Source: Pseudomonas sp. BN102
GTDB taxonomy: Bacteria; Pseudomonadota; Gammaproteobacteria; Pseudomonadales; Pseudomonadaceae
Length of the DNA stretch: 64,000 nucleotides
Assembly (NCBI RefSeq): GCF_029871245.1
Contig: NZ_SSON01000080.1
Coordinates: 62,001-126,000 of the forward strand
Direction: 5' to 3'
The notes under the pieces are model-generated. The model had not been told where the DNA came from. It worked only from the letters and a program-made list of their open reading frames with translations, and searched no databases. Both the position numbers and the translations under genes were made by a program. Position 1 is the first letter of the stretch, and every line of letters begins with the position of its first letter. Shown here piece after piece: positions 8,064 through 16,545 of the stretch.

Positions 8064-9404
8064 TCAGAGCCTGGCCAGGGCCGGCGGGAAATAATGGCCG
8101 CCGGCCACCGCACCCTTGGCGCCGTAGTAGCGGAACATCAGCCGGAAGCTCTGCCCGGCAAGGGTCGGCAACCAGTTCGCCTCGGCGACACCCGCCGGCG
8201 GCTGCGGGCCGAAGTAGAGGGTCAGCGAGCCATCGGGGTTGTAACGCAGGGCCGACTGGTTATTCAGCTGGAAACGCCCCAGGGCATTGGGCAGCACCTT
8301 GAAGGTTTTGGCATCGGTGGCCGTGATCGACCAGAAGTAGCGCGCGAAGCCGGACGGCAGTTGGTCGCGGGGGAAGGTCAGGGAATAGCTGCGACCGCCT
8401 TCGAGCACGTCGCCATGGTCGTCCACGGCCCCACGGAAGTAGTTGACCTCCTGCTGGGTGTTGGCCCAGATGCCGCCCAGGTTGACCAGGGTGCGGGTCA
8501 GGTAGTCGCTGCCGTAGGCGCCGGATACGGCCGGTCGTACCCAGCCGTTGAGCACCGTACCGGGACCGAGGGTGGGAGCGGCATTGGCCAGGGCGATGAA
8601 GGCCTGCTGCCGGATCACCGCGTCGAGGCGGGTGCGCTGTGCCGGATCGCCGACCCGCTTCGCCAGTTCATGCACGCGAGCTTGCAACGCCTTCATGCCG
8701 GGATTCAGGTCGGGTTCCTCCAGCGCCACCTCGGCGACATCGAATGCCTCGACGCCGGGCAGCTGCTGCAGCCTGAAAAGCGGCACCTGGGGCACTTCGG
8801 GAAGCTGCGGCGTGCCGCTGGAGCGCATGCTGAACTGGTGCTGCAGGCGCTCCGCCTGCTGCGGGTCAGCGCCGAGTTCCACCCGCGACAGCACCCGTGC
8901 GGTGCGGGTCGGCAGGTCCACGCGCTGGACGCCTCCCGGCAGCGCGACGCTCGCACCCTTCAGGCAGACCGCGAAGTCACCGCTGGGTTGCTTGGCGAAG
9001 GTGCGCTCATTGATGTTGGCCAGGGTCTCGCCCCAGCCGTTGAGAAACTGCACCGTGTAATAGCGGTCGGAAATCTTCGGCACGCTGACCAGGGTGCAGT
9101 TGCGTTCATCCACCGCCACCCAGGCTTCGGAATAGGCCACATCGAGGTTGGGATTCGGCCAGTCCACCGCACCTGGTTTGCGGTGCACCAGTTCGTTCCA
9201 GCGCATGCCTTGCTGGAAGTCCAGTTGCTGCTGGCGCTGCACCAGCAAGCGTCCGAGCAGGTAGATGTAGGCGTCGCGCACCTCCTGGTCGGAGTAGGCC
9301 GGCACCTGCGGATTGGCGGCATGGGACAGCGATGGCGCGAACGCGGCCATCAGGCAGGAAGTGGTGAAGGCGCCACAGGCCAGCGCCGAACGTAAGGAAC
9401 GCAT
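8064..9404 (-). CDS. DUF1254/DUF1214 domain exported protein
   Basis: A 446-residue protein with a Sec signal peptide cleaved near SHAANPQ. DUF1254 is followed by DUF1214, whose C-terminal motif FRLMFRYYGAKG is typical. It is the first gene of a two-gene operon with another DUF1254 protein. The operon is preceded by the C/G-rich promoter motif at 9440-9487, so it probably belongs to the same regulon as the beta-oxidation operon. The molecular role is unknown; this family often accompanies catabolic clusters. Confidence 0.85.
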   Translation of the reverse strand: MRSLRSALACGAFTTSCLMAAFAPSLSHAANPQVPAYSDQEVRDAYIYLLGRLLVQRQQQLDFQQGMRWNELVHRKPGAVDWPNPNLDVAYSEAWVAVDERNCTLVSVPKISDRYYTVQFLNGWGETLANINERTFAKQPSGDFAVCLKGASVALPGGVQRVDLPTRTARVLSRVELGADPQQAERLQHQFSMRSSGTPQLPEVPQVPLFRLQQLPGVEAFDVAEVALEEPDLNPGMKALQARVHELAKRVGDPAQRTRLDAVIRQQAFIALANAAPTLGPGTVLNGWVRPAVSGAYGSDYLTRTLVNLGGIWANTQQEVNYFRGAVDDHGDVLEGGRSYSLTFPRDQLPSGFARYFWSITATDAKTFKVLPNALGRFQLNNQSALRYNPDGSLTLYFGPQPPAGVAEANWLPTLAGQSFRLMFRYYGAKGAVAGGHYFPPALARL

Positions 9405-9439
9405 TGTTGTTTTTCTCCGTCGTGATCCATCACAGACAG

Positions 9440-9487
9440 GTTATGCCCGTTCCAGGAACACATGGCCCCTCCCCTTTGGGGTGGGGG
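9440..9487 (-). promoter_or_regulatory. C/G-rich dyad plus -10 box upstream of the DUF1254 operon
   Basis: On the minus strand CCCCCACCCC-AAA-GGGGAGGGG (9466-9487) is followed, 32 nt from the AAAG, by CATAAC (9440-9445), a -10-like hexamer in CATAACCTG. The same CATAACCTG occurs at 17766-17771. No -35 consensus is visible, which suggests activator dependence. Confidence 0.6.
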
Positions 9488-9551
9488 CGCAAGCCCGGCA
9501 TCACGCGGAGAGCCCCGACTCAGTGGGTCGGGGCGGTGCGACTCGTAGCCG

Positions 9552-10604
9552 TCAGGCACCGTTCAACGACGCCATGTCGATCACGAAACGGTACTTCACA
9601 TCATTGCGTTCCATGCGTTCGAAGGCGGTGTTGATGCCCTGGATGTCGATCATTTCGCACTGGGGCAGCACCTGGTGTTCGGCACAGAAGTCCAGCAGTT
9701 CCTGCGTCTGGGCCAGGCCACCGATCAGCGAACCGGCGATGGAACGGTTGTTGATCGCCAGCAGCGCGCCATGGATCGGCTCCAGCGGCTCCAGGGCACC
9801 CACCAGCACCAGTTTGCCGTGACGGCCCAGAAGCATCAGGTACGGATTGACGTTGTGCTTGCGGGGGATGGTGTCGAGGATGAGGTCGAAGCGGCTCGCC
9901 GCCTCCTTCATCGCCTGCGGGTCGGTGGACAGCAGCACATGGTGCGCGCCCAGCGCCCTGGCGTCGTCGGCCTTGCCCGGCGAGGTGGTGATGACGGTGA
10001 CCTCCGCCCCCAGGGCCGCGGCCAGCTTGACTGCCATATGGCCCAACCCGCCGAGGCCGACCACGGCCAGGCGGGTGCCTGCGCCAACACCATGCTCGCG
10101 CAGCGGGGTCCACACGGTGATGCCGGCGCACAGCAGCGGCCCGGTGAAGCGCGGGTCCAGCGCCTCGGGGACGCGCAGGACGAACTGCTCGCGCACCACG
10201 ATGTGCTGGGAATAGCCACCAAGGGTGACCTCGCCGCTGATGCGGTCCAGCCCGTTGTAGGTGGGCGTCATGCCGTGGCTGCAATGGGGTTCTTCGTGGG
10301 CTTCGCAGGCCGCGCACTGCTGGCAGCTGTCCACCAGGCAGCCGACCGCCACCCGGTCTCCGACCTTGTAGCGGGCCACCGCCGGGCCCACGGCGCTGAC
10401 CTGGCCGACGATCTCGTGGCCGGGCACGCAGGGGAAGCGGGTGCTGTTCCAGTCGTTGTGCACGTAGTGCATGTCCGAATGGCAGACGCCGCAGTAGGCG
10501 ATGTCGATGGCGACGTCGTCGTCGCGCAGGGCGCGGCGCTCGAAGCTCAGCGGCTTCAATTGGGCATGGGCCTCATGGGCGCCGTAGCCGTGACAGGTGG
10601 TCAT
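9552..10604 (-). CDS. zinc-dependent NAD(P) alcohol dehydrogenase (MDR, CAD/YahK-like)
   Basis: A 350-residue medium-chain dehydrogenase interconverting alcohols and aldehydes. Catalytic zinc ligands lie in CGVCHSD and GHE; the structural zinc site is CQQCAACEAHEEPHC; the cofactor motif is GLGGLGH. The start ATG follows GAGGA. It lies 63 nt after the LuxC-like acyl-CoA reductase and probably forms an operon with it and LuxE. It would act on the fatty aldehyde made or used by that pair, or on alcohols released by the alkylsulfatase. Confidence 0.9.
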   Translation of the reverse strand: MTTCHGYGAHEAHAQLKPLSFERRALRDDDVAIDIAYCGVCHSDMHYVHNDWNSTRFPCVPGHEIVGQVSAVGPAVARYKVGDRVAVGCLVDSCQQCAACEAHEEPHCSHGMTPTYNGLDRISGEVTLGGYSQHIVVREQFVLRVPEALDPRFTGPLLCAGITVWTPLREHGVGAGTRLAVVGLGGLGHMAVKLAAALGAEVTVITTSPGKADDARALGAHHVLLSTDPQAMKEAASRFDLILDTIPRKHNVNPYLMLLGRHGKLVLVGALEPLEPIHGALLAINNRSIAGSLIGGLAQTQELLDFCAEHQVLPQCEMIDIQGINTAFERMERNDVKYRFVIDMASLNGA

Positions 10605-10667
10605 GGGCGAATCCTCGAATCTCAGGGGCGAACGGTGAAGCGCCCTGCCGAAGCAGGGCGCGCGGTG

Positions 10668-12125
10668 TCAGATGGAAGGACGCTGCCAGGGCGCCGGGCT
10701 GGTTTCCGGCGAGGCGATCTGGTTGGAAATCCACTTGCCCATGCGTCGCATCGGCTCGATGGAGTCCTGGGGCGCGGCGAACTTCATCGCCCCGGCATAA
10801 CCCAGGGAAACGATGCGCTGCGCGCCATAGAGGGGCAGCACATCCTTTAGCTGGTCCTTGATGCTCTCGGGATAGATACCAACGGTCTGGGTGTAGGCAT
10901 CCACCGCATCCAGCATCTCGCTGAGTTCGTCCACCGGAACCAGGTTGGCGGTGCGATCGTCGAGGAGCGTGGAGAAGGACACCGGCTCGGGGATCTGCGA
11001 GCAGATGATCGCGCCCTCGCCCTCCTCCCCGCCGATCACCCTGTACCACTCGTCATCCAGCCGCAATGCATCGACGTGGGCCTTGAGGTTTTTGTCGTAG
11101 GACTTGGGCGTGGTGCTGAGCGTGTTGGGAAGCCCCAGCATCGCCTCGTAGACGTACTGGCCGAAGGTGTTCAGCCGCTCCAGCCCCTCCGCGTCGGTGC
11201 CGCTCTGCACATAGATCACCCGCGCGCACACGCAGCCTTTCTGGTTGATCGCGCCGATGTCGGCGGCCAGGCGCACTGCCGCCTCGCGCATGTTGGCTTC
11301 GCTGGCGAAGGTGTCCTTGCCGATGATGCTGGCGCTGCGCTTGGGGTCCAGGGAGATCAGTTCCAGGCCTGGCTGGACGTACTGTGTGACGTGCTTCATC
11401 GAGGCGAAGCCGCCCCAGGCCACAATCTTCTCCAGGTTCTGCGGCTGGTACAGGCGTTGCTCGAACGCCTGGTCGCCACCTTTCCAGTAGGCCACCGAAA
11501 GGTGTCTGGTCAGCGGGTGGTCTGGCGCCATGTCGACCATGGTGCGGGCAATCGCCAGGGCAGTGAACGGGTCGTTGGACGGTGCCTTGATGATGGCGTC
11601 GCTGCGCAGGACCATGTTGCGGATTATGGTCCAGAGCGACAGCGACACGGCATTGCCGGCAACGATGTGCAGGGTGCGCGCGCCGAAGCAGCGGACTTCC
11701 AGCTCGGTACCATCCAGCAGGGTCTGCGGCACCCAACCTTCTAGGTACTTCACGCCCACCGTGCTTTCCACCATCTCGGTGATGAATTCCCGCGAGAGCA
11801 TGTTCGGCAGGCCCATGTAGGAGCCCTTGACGATGGTCGGGGTGGTGGGCGCGGTCAGGTAGGACAGCTCGCAGGCTTCCTGCAGGTACAGGTTCTTGCT
11901 GAAGGCCAGGTGCTGCCCGAGCTCGACGGCATAGTCGAGGATGTCGTCGAAGCTCAGCTGGTACAGGTCGGCCAGTTTCGCCGGATTGCCGAGCGGCAGG
12001 CGGTCGATGTACTTGTGCGCGTCCGGGGTCAGGAAGGCCAGGTCGCCGCCGCGTCCGCCCACTTCGATCAGGTTGTCGGTGATCACTTCGCCGCGAATGA
12101 TCATCGGTGCAATGGGGTGGGTCAT
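10668..12125 (-). CDS. LuxC-family acyl-CoA reductase
   Basis: A 485-residue protein of the LuxC/aldehyde-dehydrogenase superfamily, similar in size to bioluminescence LuxC. A cysteine pair in QKGCVCARV falls where the acyl-enzyme cysteine is expected. The start ATG follows GGAGGG, which overlaps the last codons of the LuxE-like gene, and the two genes are 4 nt apart, so translation is probably coupled. In bioluminescent bacteria LuxC reduces an acyl group from LuxE to the aldehyde with NADPH. No luciferase (luxA/luxB) is present here, so the pair serves fatty acid-aldehyde conversion, in either direction. Confidence 0.85.
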   Translation of the reverse strand: MTHPIAPMIIRGEVITDNLIEVGGRGGDLAFLTPDAHKYIDRLPLGNPAKLADLYQLSFDDILDYAVELGQHLAFSKNLYLQEACELSYLTAPTTPTIVKGSYMGLPNMLSREFITEMVESTVGVKYLEGWVPQTLLDGTELEVRCFGARTLHIVAGNAVSLSLWTIIRNMVLRSDAIIKAPSNDPFTALAIARTMVDMAPDHPLTRHLSVAYWKGGDQAFEQRLYQPQNLEKIVAWGGFASMKHVTQYVQPGLELISLDPKRSASIIGKDTFASEANMREAAVRLAADIGAINQKGCVCARVIYVQSGTDAEGLERLNTFGQYVYEAMLGLPNTLSTTPKSYDKNLKAHVDALRLDDEWYRVIGGEEGEGAIICSQIPEPVSFSTLLDDRTANLVPVDELSEMLDAVDAYTQTVGIYPESIKDQLKDVLPLYGAQRIVSLGYAGAMKFAAPQDSIEPMRRMGKWISNQIASPETSPAPWQRPSI

Positions 12126-12129
12126 GGCT

Positions 12130-13560
12130 TCAGCCCTCCAGGGTGTTCAGGAAGTCCATGGCTTCCCGGTGGGATTGCTCGGATGCAGCGCAGGTGATCT
12201 TGTCGTCGCCACCGTTCTTCTCGCTGTAACGCTGGATGGCGCCGACCACATAGCGACTGGGGCGGCCGCAGGAGCACGGCTTGTCCCATTCCACGGTGAT
12301 TTCGTCGCCGGTGATGAAACCGCCCCAGTGGATGTCCGCCCCCAGGTCGAAGAACGCCGCGCGACCGGTCTGGCGGCCACCACGCGGCAATGGTTTGCTG
12401 GTTTCCGGGTCGAGCAGGAACGGTATCGCGGTCGGGGCGAAGTGGTAGTGGCCCTGCTCGCAACGCAGGTGCGAACCGCTGACCACTTCCGACATCGCGT
12501 AGGACTCGTGTAGCGCCTTGGCGCCGGTGAAGCGCTTGACGTCCTCGCGCCAGCCTTCCGGCTGCACCACGCCCTTCGCGCCACCGGTGGTGATGATGTA
12601 GGAATCCGGATCGAACACGCCTTCCAGGCCGCGTTCGAGGCCGGCCTTGGCCATGTTATGCAGCAGGTTCCAGGTCCCGCCGATGTAGACGCGCTTGCCC
12701 TTGAGACGGCCGGCGATGTCGTCGAAGAACGCCGCCAGGTGCTGCGGCATCTCGGCCTGCTGCTGGTCGAAGAGCTTCTTCTTGGCCAGCAGTTCCGGGG
12801 CTATCACCAGGCGGTCCAGGGTGCCCTTGGCGTGGGCGGCGCGCAGCTTGGCGCCCAGGTGCAGCACGTCACTGGACAGCGTGGAGGGATAGGCCGGGTG
12901 GAAATGCGACTCGTCCGACAGCAGGACCTTGACCAGCGAACCGACCCCGCGCAGGTGGCTGAGGTAGCCCTTGCGGTAGTACGGATAGGCCGTGTGCATG
13001 TCCGGGTTCGGGGTGTCCGGGCCGCTCATGTTCCAGGCGTAGAGCCTGCGCACCTGAGAGGCCTTTTCGAACTCACGCACGCTGCAGGGCAGGAACGACA
13101 GGGTACCGGAGGTCCCCGAGGTGTGGCTGAGGCAGAGTTCCGGGACATCGCGGTCCATGGTTTCGAACCAGTCGTCCAGGCCCTTGCAGGCGCTGACGTC
13201 GACGGCGGCGATCTTTTCCGCCAGCTCCGGGGTCACCAGCTTTCCGAGCCACTTGTTGATCGCGGCGAAGTTGTTCTTCTCCAGCAGCGACGGCGGGTAG
13301 GACTTGAACATGGTGTGCTCGAACAGCAGCGGCACAACGTCGTCCAGTTGCTCGATGCTCTCCACGCCTTCGGCGTCCGCCAGTTTCTTCAGCACCGGAA
13401 TGCGCTCGCGCATTTCGGCGAAGCGGCGCTTCAGGCCCGCCAGTTGCAGGACGTCGACGCGTTCGCGCGGCAGCTGGATCCAGTTCTGCAAGGAGTGGTC
13501 GGCCAGGGCAGCCGGATCAGTCAGCAGCAGTCCGACCTGTTCTTCTATTGTTCTTGTCAC
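12130..13560 (-). CDS. LuxE-family acyl-protein synthetase
   Basis: A 476-residue adenylate-forming enzyme of the LuxE type. The nucleotide-binding loop is CLSHTSGTSGTLSF, and the C terminus holds GDEITVEW with CSCGRPSRY. The start is GTG at 13560 after GGAGAACGTCCC. LuxE activates a carboxylic acid as acyl-AMP and hands it to LuxC. It is about 100 residues longer than classical LuxE (~370). It heads a luxE-luxC-adh transcription unit 204 bp from the TetR gene. Confidence 0.83.
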   Translation of the reverse strand: MTRTIEEQVGLLLTDPAALADHSLQNWIQLPRERVDVLQLAGLKRRFAEMRERIPVLKKLADAEGVESIEQLDDVVPLLFEHTMFKSYPPSLLEKNNFAAINKWLGKLVTPELAEKIAAVDVSACKGLDDWFETMDRDVPELCLSHTSGTSGTLSFLPCSVREFEKASQVRRLYAWNMSGPDTPNPDMHTAYPYYRKGYLSHLRGVGSLVKVLLSDESHFHPAYPSTLSSDVLHLGAKLRAAHAKGTLDRLVIAPELLAKKKLFDQQQAEMPQHLAAFFDDIAGRLKGKRVYIGGTWNLLHNMAKAGLERGLEGVFDPDSYIITTGGAKGVVQPEGWREDVKRFTGAKALHESYAMSEVVSGSHLRCEQGHYHFAPTAIPFLLDPETSKPLPRGGRQTGRAAFFDLGADIHWGGFITGDEITVEWDKPCSCGRPSRYVVGAIQRYSEKNGGDDKITCAASEQSHREAMDFLNTLEG

Positions 13561-13683
13561 GGGACGTTCTCCTCGGATTCACCCTTTCGTGCCCTGCCCG
13601 GCAGTTGCTCGGGAAGGCACGTATCACCCGGCCGTCGCGGGTCGGACGGCCTTCATGGCAAGGCCATTCTAGGGGTGAAAAGG

Positions 13684-13707
13684 GCTGGATCATTTCCGGA
13701 TTCCAGC
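13684..13707. promoter_or_regulatory. candidate operator dyad upstream of luxE-like gene
   Basis: GCTGGA and TCCAGC form an inverted repeat with a 12-nt spacer, about 125 nt before the luxE start in the gap next to the TetR gene. It could be a TetR operator, but only one copy was seen. Confidence 0.3.
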
Positions 13708-13764
13708 ATCCCAGATAAACACCCAACACTCTGATTCATAAGGTTTTTTGTCAGAGCAACAGGT

Positions 13765-14499
13765 TCACGGAGCGGCGCTTTCCGCATCCGTGGTGGTCAG
13801 CAGCGCATGGAGCATGCGCGCCAGCAGGCGAACGGTGTCGGCCTCTACCAGGTATTCCGGTTTTTCGATCAGCAGCGCACGGGGCAAGGCCGTCACGGCC
13901 TGGTAGGCGAGGAAGCCGGCCTTCTCGCGATTGCGCACCAGAACCTCGTCGGAGAAGCGCTCCACCAGGGCCGGAATCACCATGGATATCCAGAAACGCT
14001 CCGGCTTGACGATCTCCAGGCGTACCAGCTCGCCGTAATAGGCGGACTTGATACTGAGCTGCGAGTCGATTTGCAGCCAACGGTGCAAGGCCGTGAGGCC
14101 GGTTCGCAGGAGCACCTCAAGACCGTCATAGAGAGTCGCCGACGGCGGCAGCGCCTGGATGCTGGCGATCACTTCGAGGCGCGCATCGGCCCGGTAGTCC
14201 TCGAAGATGGCGCCGACCAGCGATTCGATGGTGGGGAAGTATTCGTAGATGGAACTGATCGCCACGCCCGAGTAATCGGAAAGCCGGTAGACGGACAGCG
14301 CCTCCCGCCCTTCCCGTTCGAGGATGTCGCGCCCCGCCGCTTTCAGGGCGTCGACCAGGGCGACCGAGCGCGCCTGCTTCGGTCGCTTGCGTGGCTTGGC
14401 CGGCAGCTCCACCAGGACATTGTCATGGGCGCCCTGGCCACGGGACGGCTTGCCCGCCCCGCCTTCGTGGCCTTGCATGGGTTCCTGCCGGCGCGTCAT
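13765..14499 (-). CDS. TetR/AcrR-family transcriptional regulator
   Basis: A 244-residue regulator with an N-terminal TetR helix-turn-helix (around YRLSDYSGVAISSIYEYF) and a variable ligand domain. An extra 40-residue basic leader (KPRKRPKQAR) precedes the DNA-binding domain. Translation may start at ATG 14499, 5 nt after the alkylsulfatase stop, or at ATG 14478, which has a better CAGGA site. It probably controls the alkylsulfatase unit and the downstream luxE-luxC-adh unit. The ligand is unknown; long-chain alcohols or acyl-CoAs are plausible. Confidence 0.87.
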   Translation of the reverse strand: MTRRQEPMQGHEGGAGKPSRGQGAHDNVLVELPAKPRKRPKQARSVALVDALKAAGRDILEREGREALSVYRLSDYSGVAISSIYEYFPTIESLVGAIFEDYRADARLEVIASIQALPPSATLYDGLEVLLRTGLTALHRWLQIDSQLSIKSAYYGELVRLEIVKPERFWISMVIPALVERFSDEVLVRNREKAGFLAYQAVTALPRALLIEKPEYLVEADTVRLLARMLHALLTTTDAESAAP

Positions 14500-14504
14500 G
14501 GCGC

Positions 14505-16478
14505 TCAGGGGGTCACGACGTTGAAGGTCGCCTCGAAGGTCGAGAGCATGCCCATCAACGCCTTGAAGTGGGCGGCGTCCCCTTCGAGCTTGATGTCACC
14601 CTGTTTCAGTGCGGTGGCGAAATCCAGCTGGCGCAGGCTGATGCGGTCGAGCACCGCCTTGCTCATCGTTACCGTGGTATCCGGTTTGGCGTGACGGGTG
14701 TTCTCGCGGTAGGTCAGCACGCCATTGCTCAGGGTCAGGGCGAAATGCTGGTCCAGATCCTCGAAGTTCCAGTTGAGGGTCATGTCGTGGCCCACAGCCT
14801 TGTCCGAATCCAGGCGCACTGCCAGCACATCCATGAACATCGCGGGCGTGGCGGCCCGCACCAGGTCGGCGGTGGCCCGCGCACCCTGCTGGGGAGCGAC
14901 CTTGCGCAGTTCCTGGACGCCGGTCAGGTAGATGTTGCGCCAGATCGCCGACTCGCTGCGATAACCCAGCTGCTCCAGGGCGTCGGCCTGTGCTTCACGG
15001 GCGGCCTTGTTGTCCGGCTCGGCAAAGACCAGGTTATTGCCCAGCTGCACGGCCCAGCGGTAATCGCCCTGCTCCTTCGCGGTTCGCATGAGTTGCAGGA
15101 CCTTGTCCGCGCCGCCCATGGCTTCCACGTAGCGCTTGCCAGATTCCACCGGCGGCAGCGGATCGAGGTTGGCCGGATTGCCGTCGTAGAAGCCGAGATA
15201 ACGCTGGTACACGGCACGGGTGTTGAAGCTGAGGGTGCCGTAGTAGCCACGGGTGTACCACTTGCGGTCCAGGTCGCCTGGCAGCTTCTTGACCGCGTCG
15301 GCGATCTCCAGCGGCGTCAGGCCCTGGTTAAGCAGGTGCAGGGTCTGGTTGTTGATGAAGGCGTACATGTCGCGCTGGTCGGCCAACAGCGTACGGATGC
15401 CCTCGCCGCCCCAGGTCGGCCAGTTGTGCTGGGCGAACATCACCTCGGCCTTGTCGCCGTAACGTACCAGGCTGTCATCGATGAAGCGCGACCAGGCCTT
15501 GGCGTCGCGCACTTCGGCGCCGCGCGGGGTGAGGATGTTGTGCATCGTCCGGGTGGCGTTCTCGGCCATGCACAGGGCATGCATCTCCGGCAGGTAGAAG
15601 TTCATCTCCGCCGGCGCCTCGGTGCCGGGGGTCAGCTGGAACTCCACCTGCACACCAGCGATGTCGTGGCTTTCCAGGGGCTGGATGATCAGGTCGGTCG
15701 GCGGGATCAGGCTAATGGTGCCGCCTACGGGCGCGCCCTTGCCAATCCCGGTATCCAGTTGCCCCCGCTCGCCTTTGGCCACGGCGCCGCCGCTCTGGAA
15801 CATGCCGCGGCGGAACATCGCGGTGCCGGCCAGCACGTTCTCGCTGATGGCGTGCTCCATGAAGCCTTCCGGCGCATAGATGCGGACCTTGCCGGCCTTC
15901 ACGTCGGCCTCGTCGACCACACCGCGCACGCCGCCGAAATGGTCGACATGACTGTGGGAATAGATGACCGCCACCACTGGCTTGCGCGGACGATGCTGGT
16001 AGTACAGTTCCAGGCCGGCCTTGGCGGTCTCGGTGGCGTAGAGCGGGTCGATGATGATCAGTCCGTCCTTGCCTTCGATGATGGTCATGTTCGCCAGGTC
16101 GATGCCGCGAATCTGGTACAGGCCCTCGGTCACCTGGAACAAGCCGGCATTGGCGTTGAGCTGCGCCAGGCGCCACAGGCTCGGGTTCACCGAATCTGGC
16201 GAGTCCTTCTGTTGCAGGAAGTCGTACGCATGGGTGTTCCAGACCGCCTTGCCCTCAGCATTGCGGATTTCCCCTTCGAAGGGCGCCACCAGGCCACGGC
16301 GGGCCGCCTCATAGTCGGCGCGGTCGTCGAACGGCAGTTTCTTCAGGACTTCCCGGTTCGCGGCGGCCGTTGCGGGACTGGCCGCTTTGGCGGGGTTGGC
16401 TGGCATGGTCTCGGCTGCCCAGGACTGGGCGCTGAGCAGGGAAATGGCAGCGGCAATGACAGCGATCGAGAAGCGCAT
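14505..16478 (-). CDS. sdsA1: exported type III alkylsulfatase (SdsA-type, metallo-beta-lactamase fold)
   Basis: A 657-residue protein, essentially the length of P. aeruginosa SdsA1. It hydrolyses primary or secondary alkyl sulfates to alcohol plus sulfate. The signal peptide ends near SWAAE. The zinc site HSHVDH is at residues 175-180; further ligands are in LPEMHALCMAEN and the His of AQHNWPTWG. A dimerisation domain and a C-terminal SCP2-like domain follow. The start at ATG 16478 has AAGGAACACTT upstream; a 34-residue longer in-frame reading lacks a signal peptide. It lies between an acyl-CoA dehydrogenase and a TetR gene, linking alkyl-sulfate cleavage to fatty acid catabolism. Confidence 0.9.
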   Translation of the reverse strand: MRFSIAVIAAAISLLSAQSWAAETMPANPAKAASPATAAANREVLKKLPFDDRADYEAARRGLVAPFEGEIRNAEGKAVWNTHAYDFLQQKDSPDSVNPSLWRLAQLNANAGLFQVTEGLYQIRGIDLANMTIIEGKDGLIIIDPLYATETAKAGLELYYQHRPRKPVVAVIYSHSHVDHFGGVRGVVDEADVKAGKVRIYAPEGFMEHAISENVLAGTAMFRRGMFQSGGAVAKGERGQLDTGIGKGAPVGGTISLIPPTDLIIQPLESHDIAGVQVEFQLTPGTEAPAEMNFYLPEMHALCMAENATRTMHNILTPRGAEVRDAKAWSRFIDDSLVRYGDKAEVMFAQHNWPTWGGEGIRTLLADQRDMYAFINNQTLHLLNQGLTPLEIADAVKKLPGDLDRKWYTRGYYGTLSFNTRAVYQRYLGFYDGNPANLDPLPPVESGKRYVEAMGGADKVLQLMRTAKEQGDYRWAVQLGNNLVFAEPDNKAAREAQADALEQLGYRSESAIWRNIYLTGVQELRKVAPQQGARATADLVRAATPAMFMDVLAVRLDSDKAVGHDMTLNWNFEDLDQHFALTLSNGVLTYRENTRHAKPDTTVTMSKAVLDRISLRQLDFATALKQGDIKLEGDAAHFKALMGMLSTFEATFNVVTP

Positions 16479-16545
16479 AAGTGTTCCTTGAAGTGGCTCC
16501 GGGGCCACGGTTTCAGCCAGAACTCCGGCATCGGGCGGAATTCGT

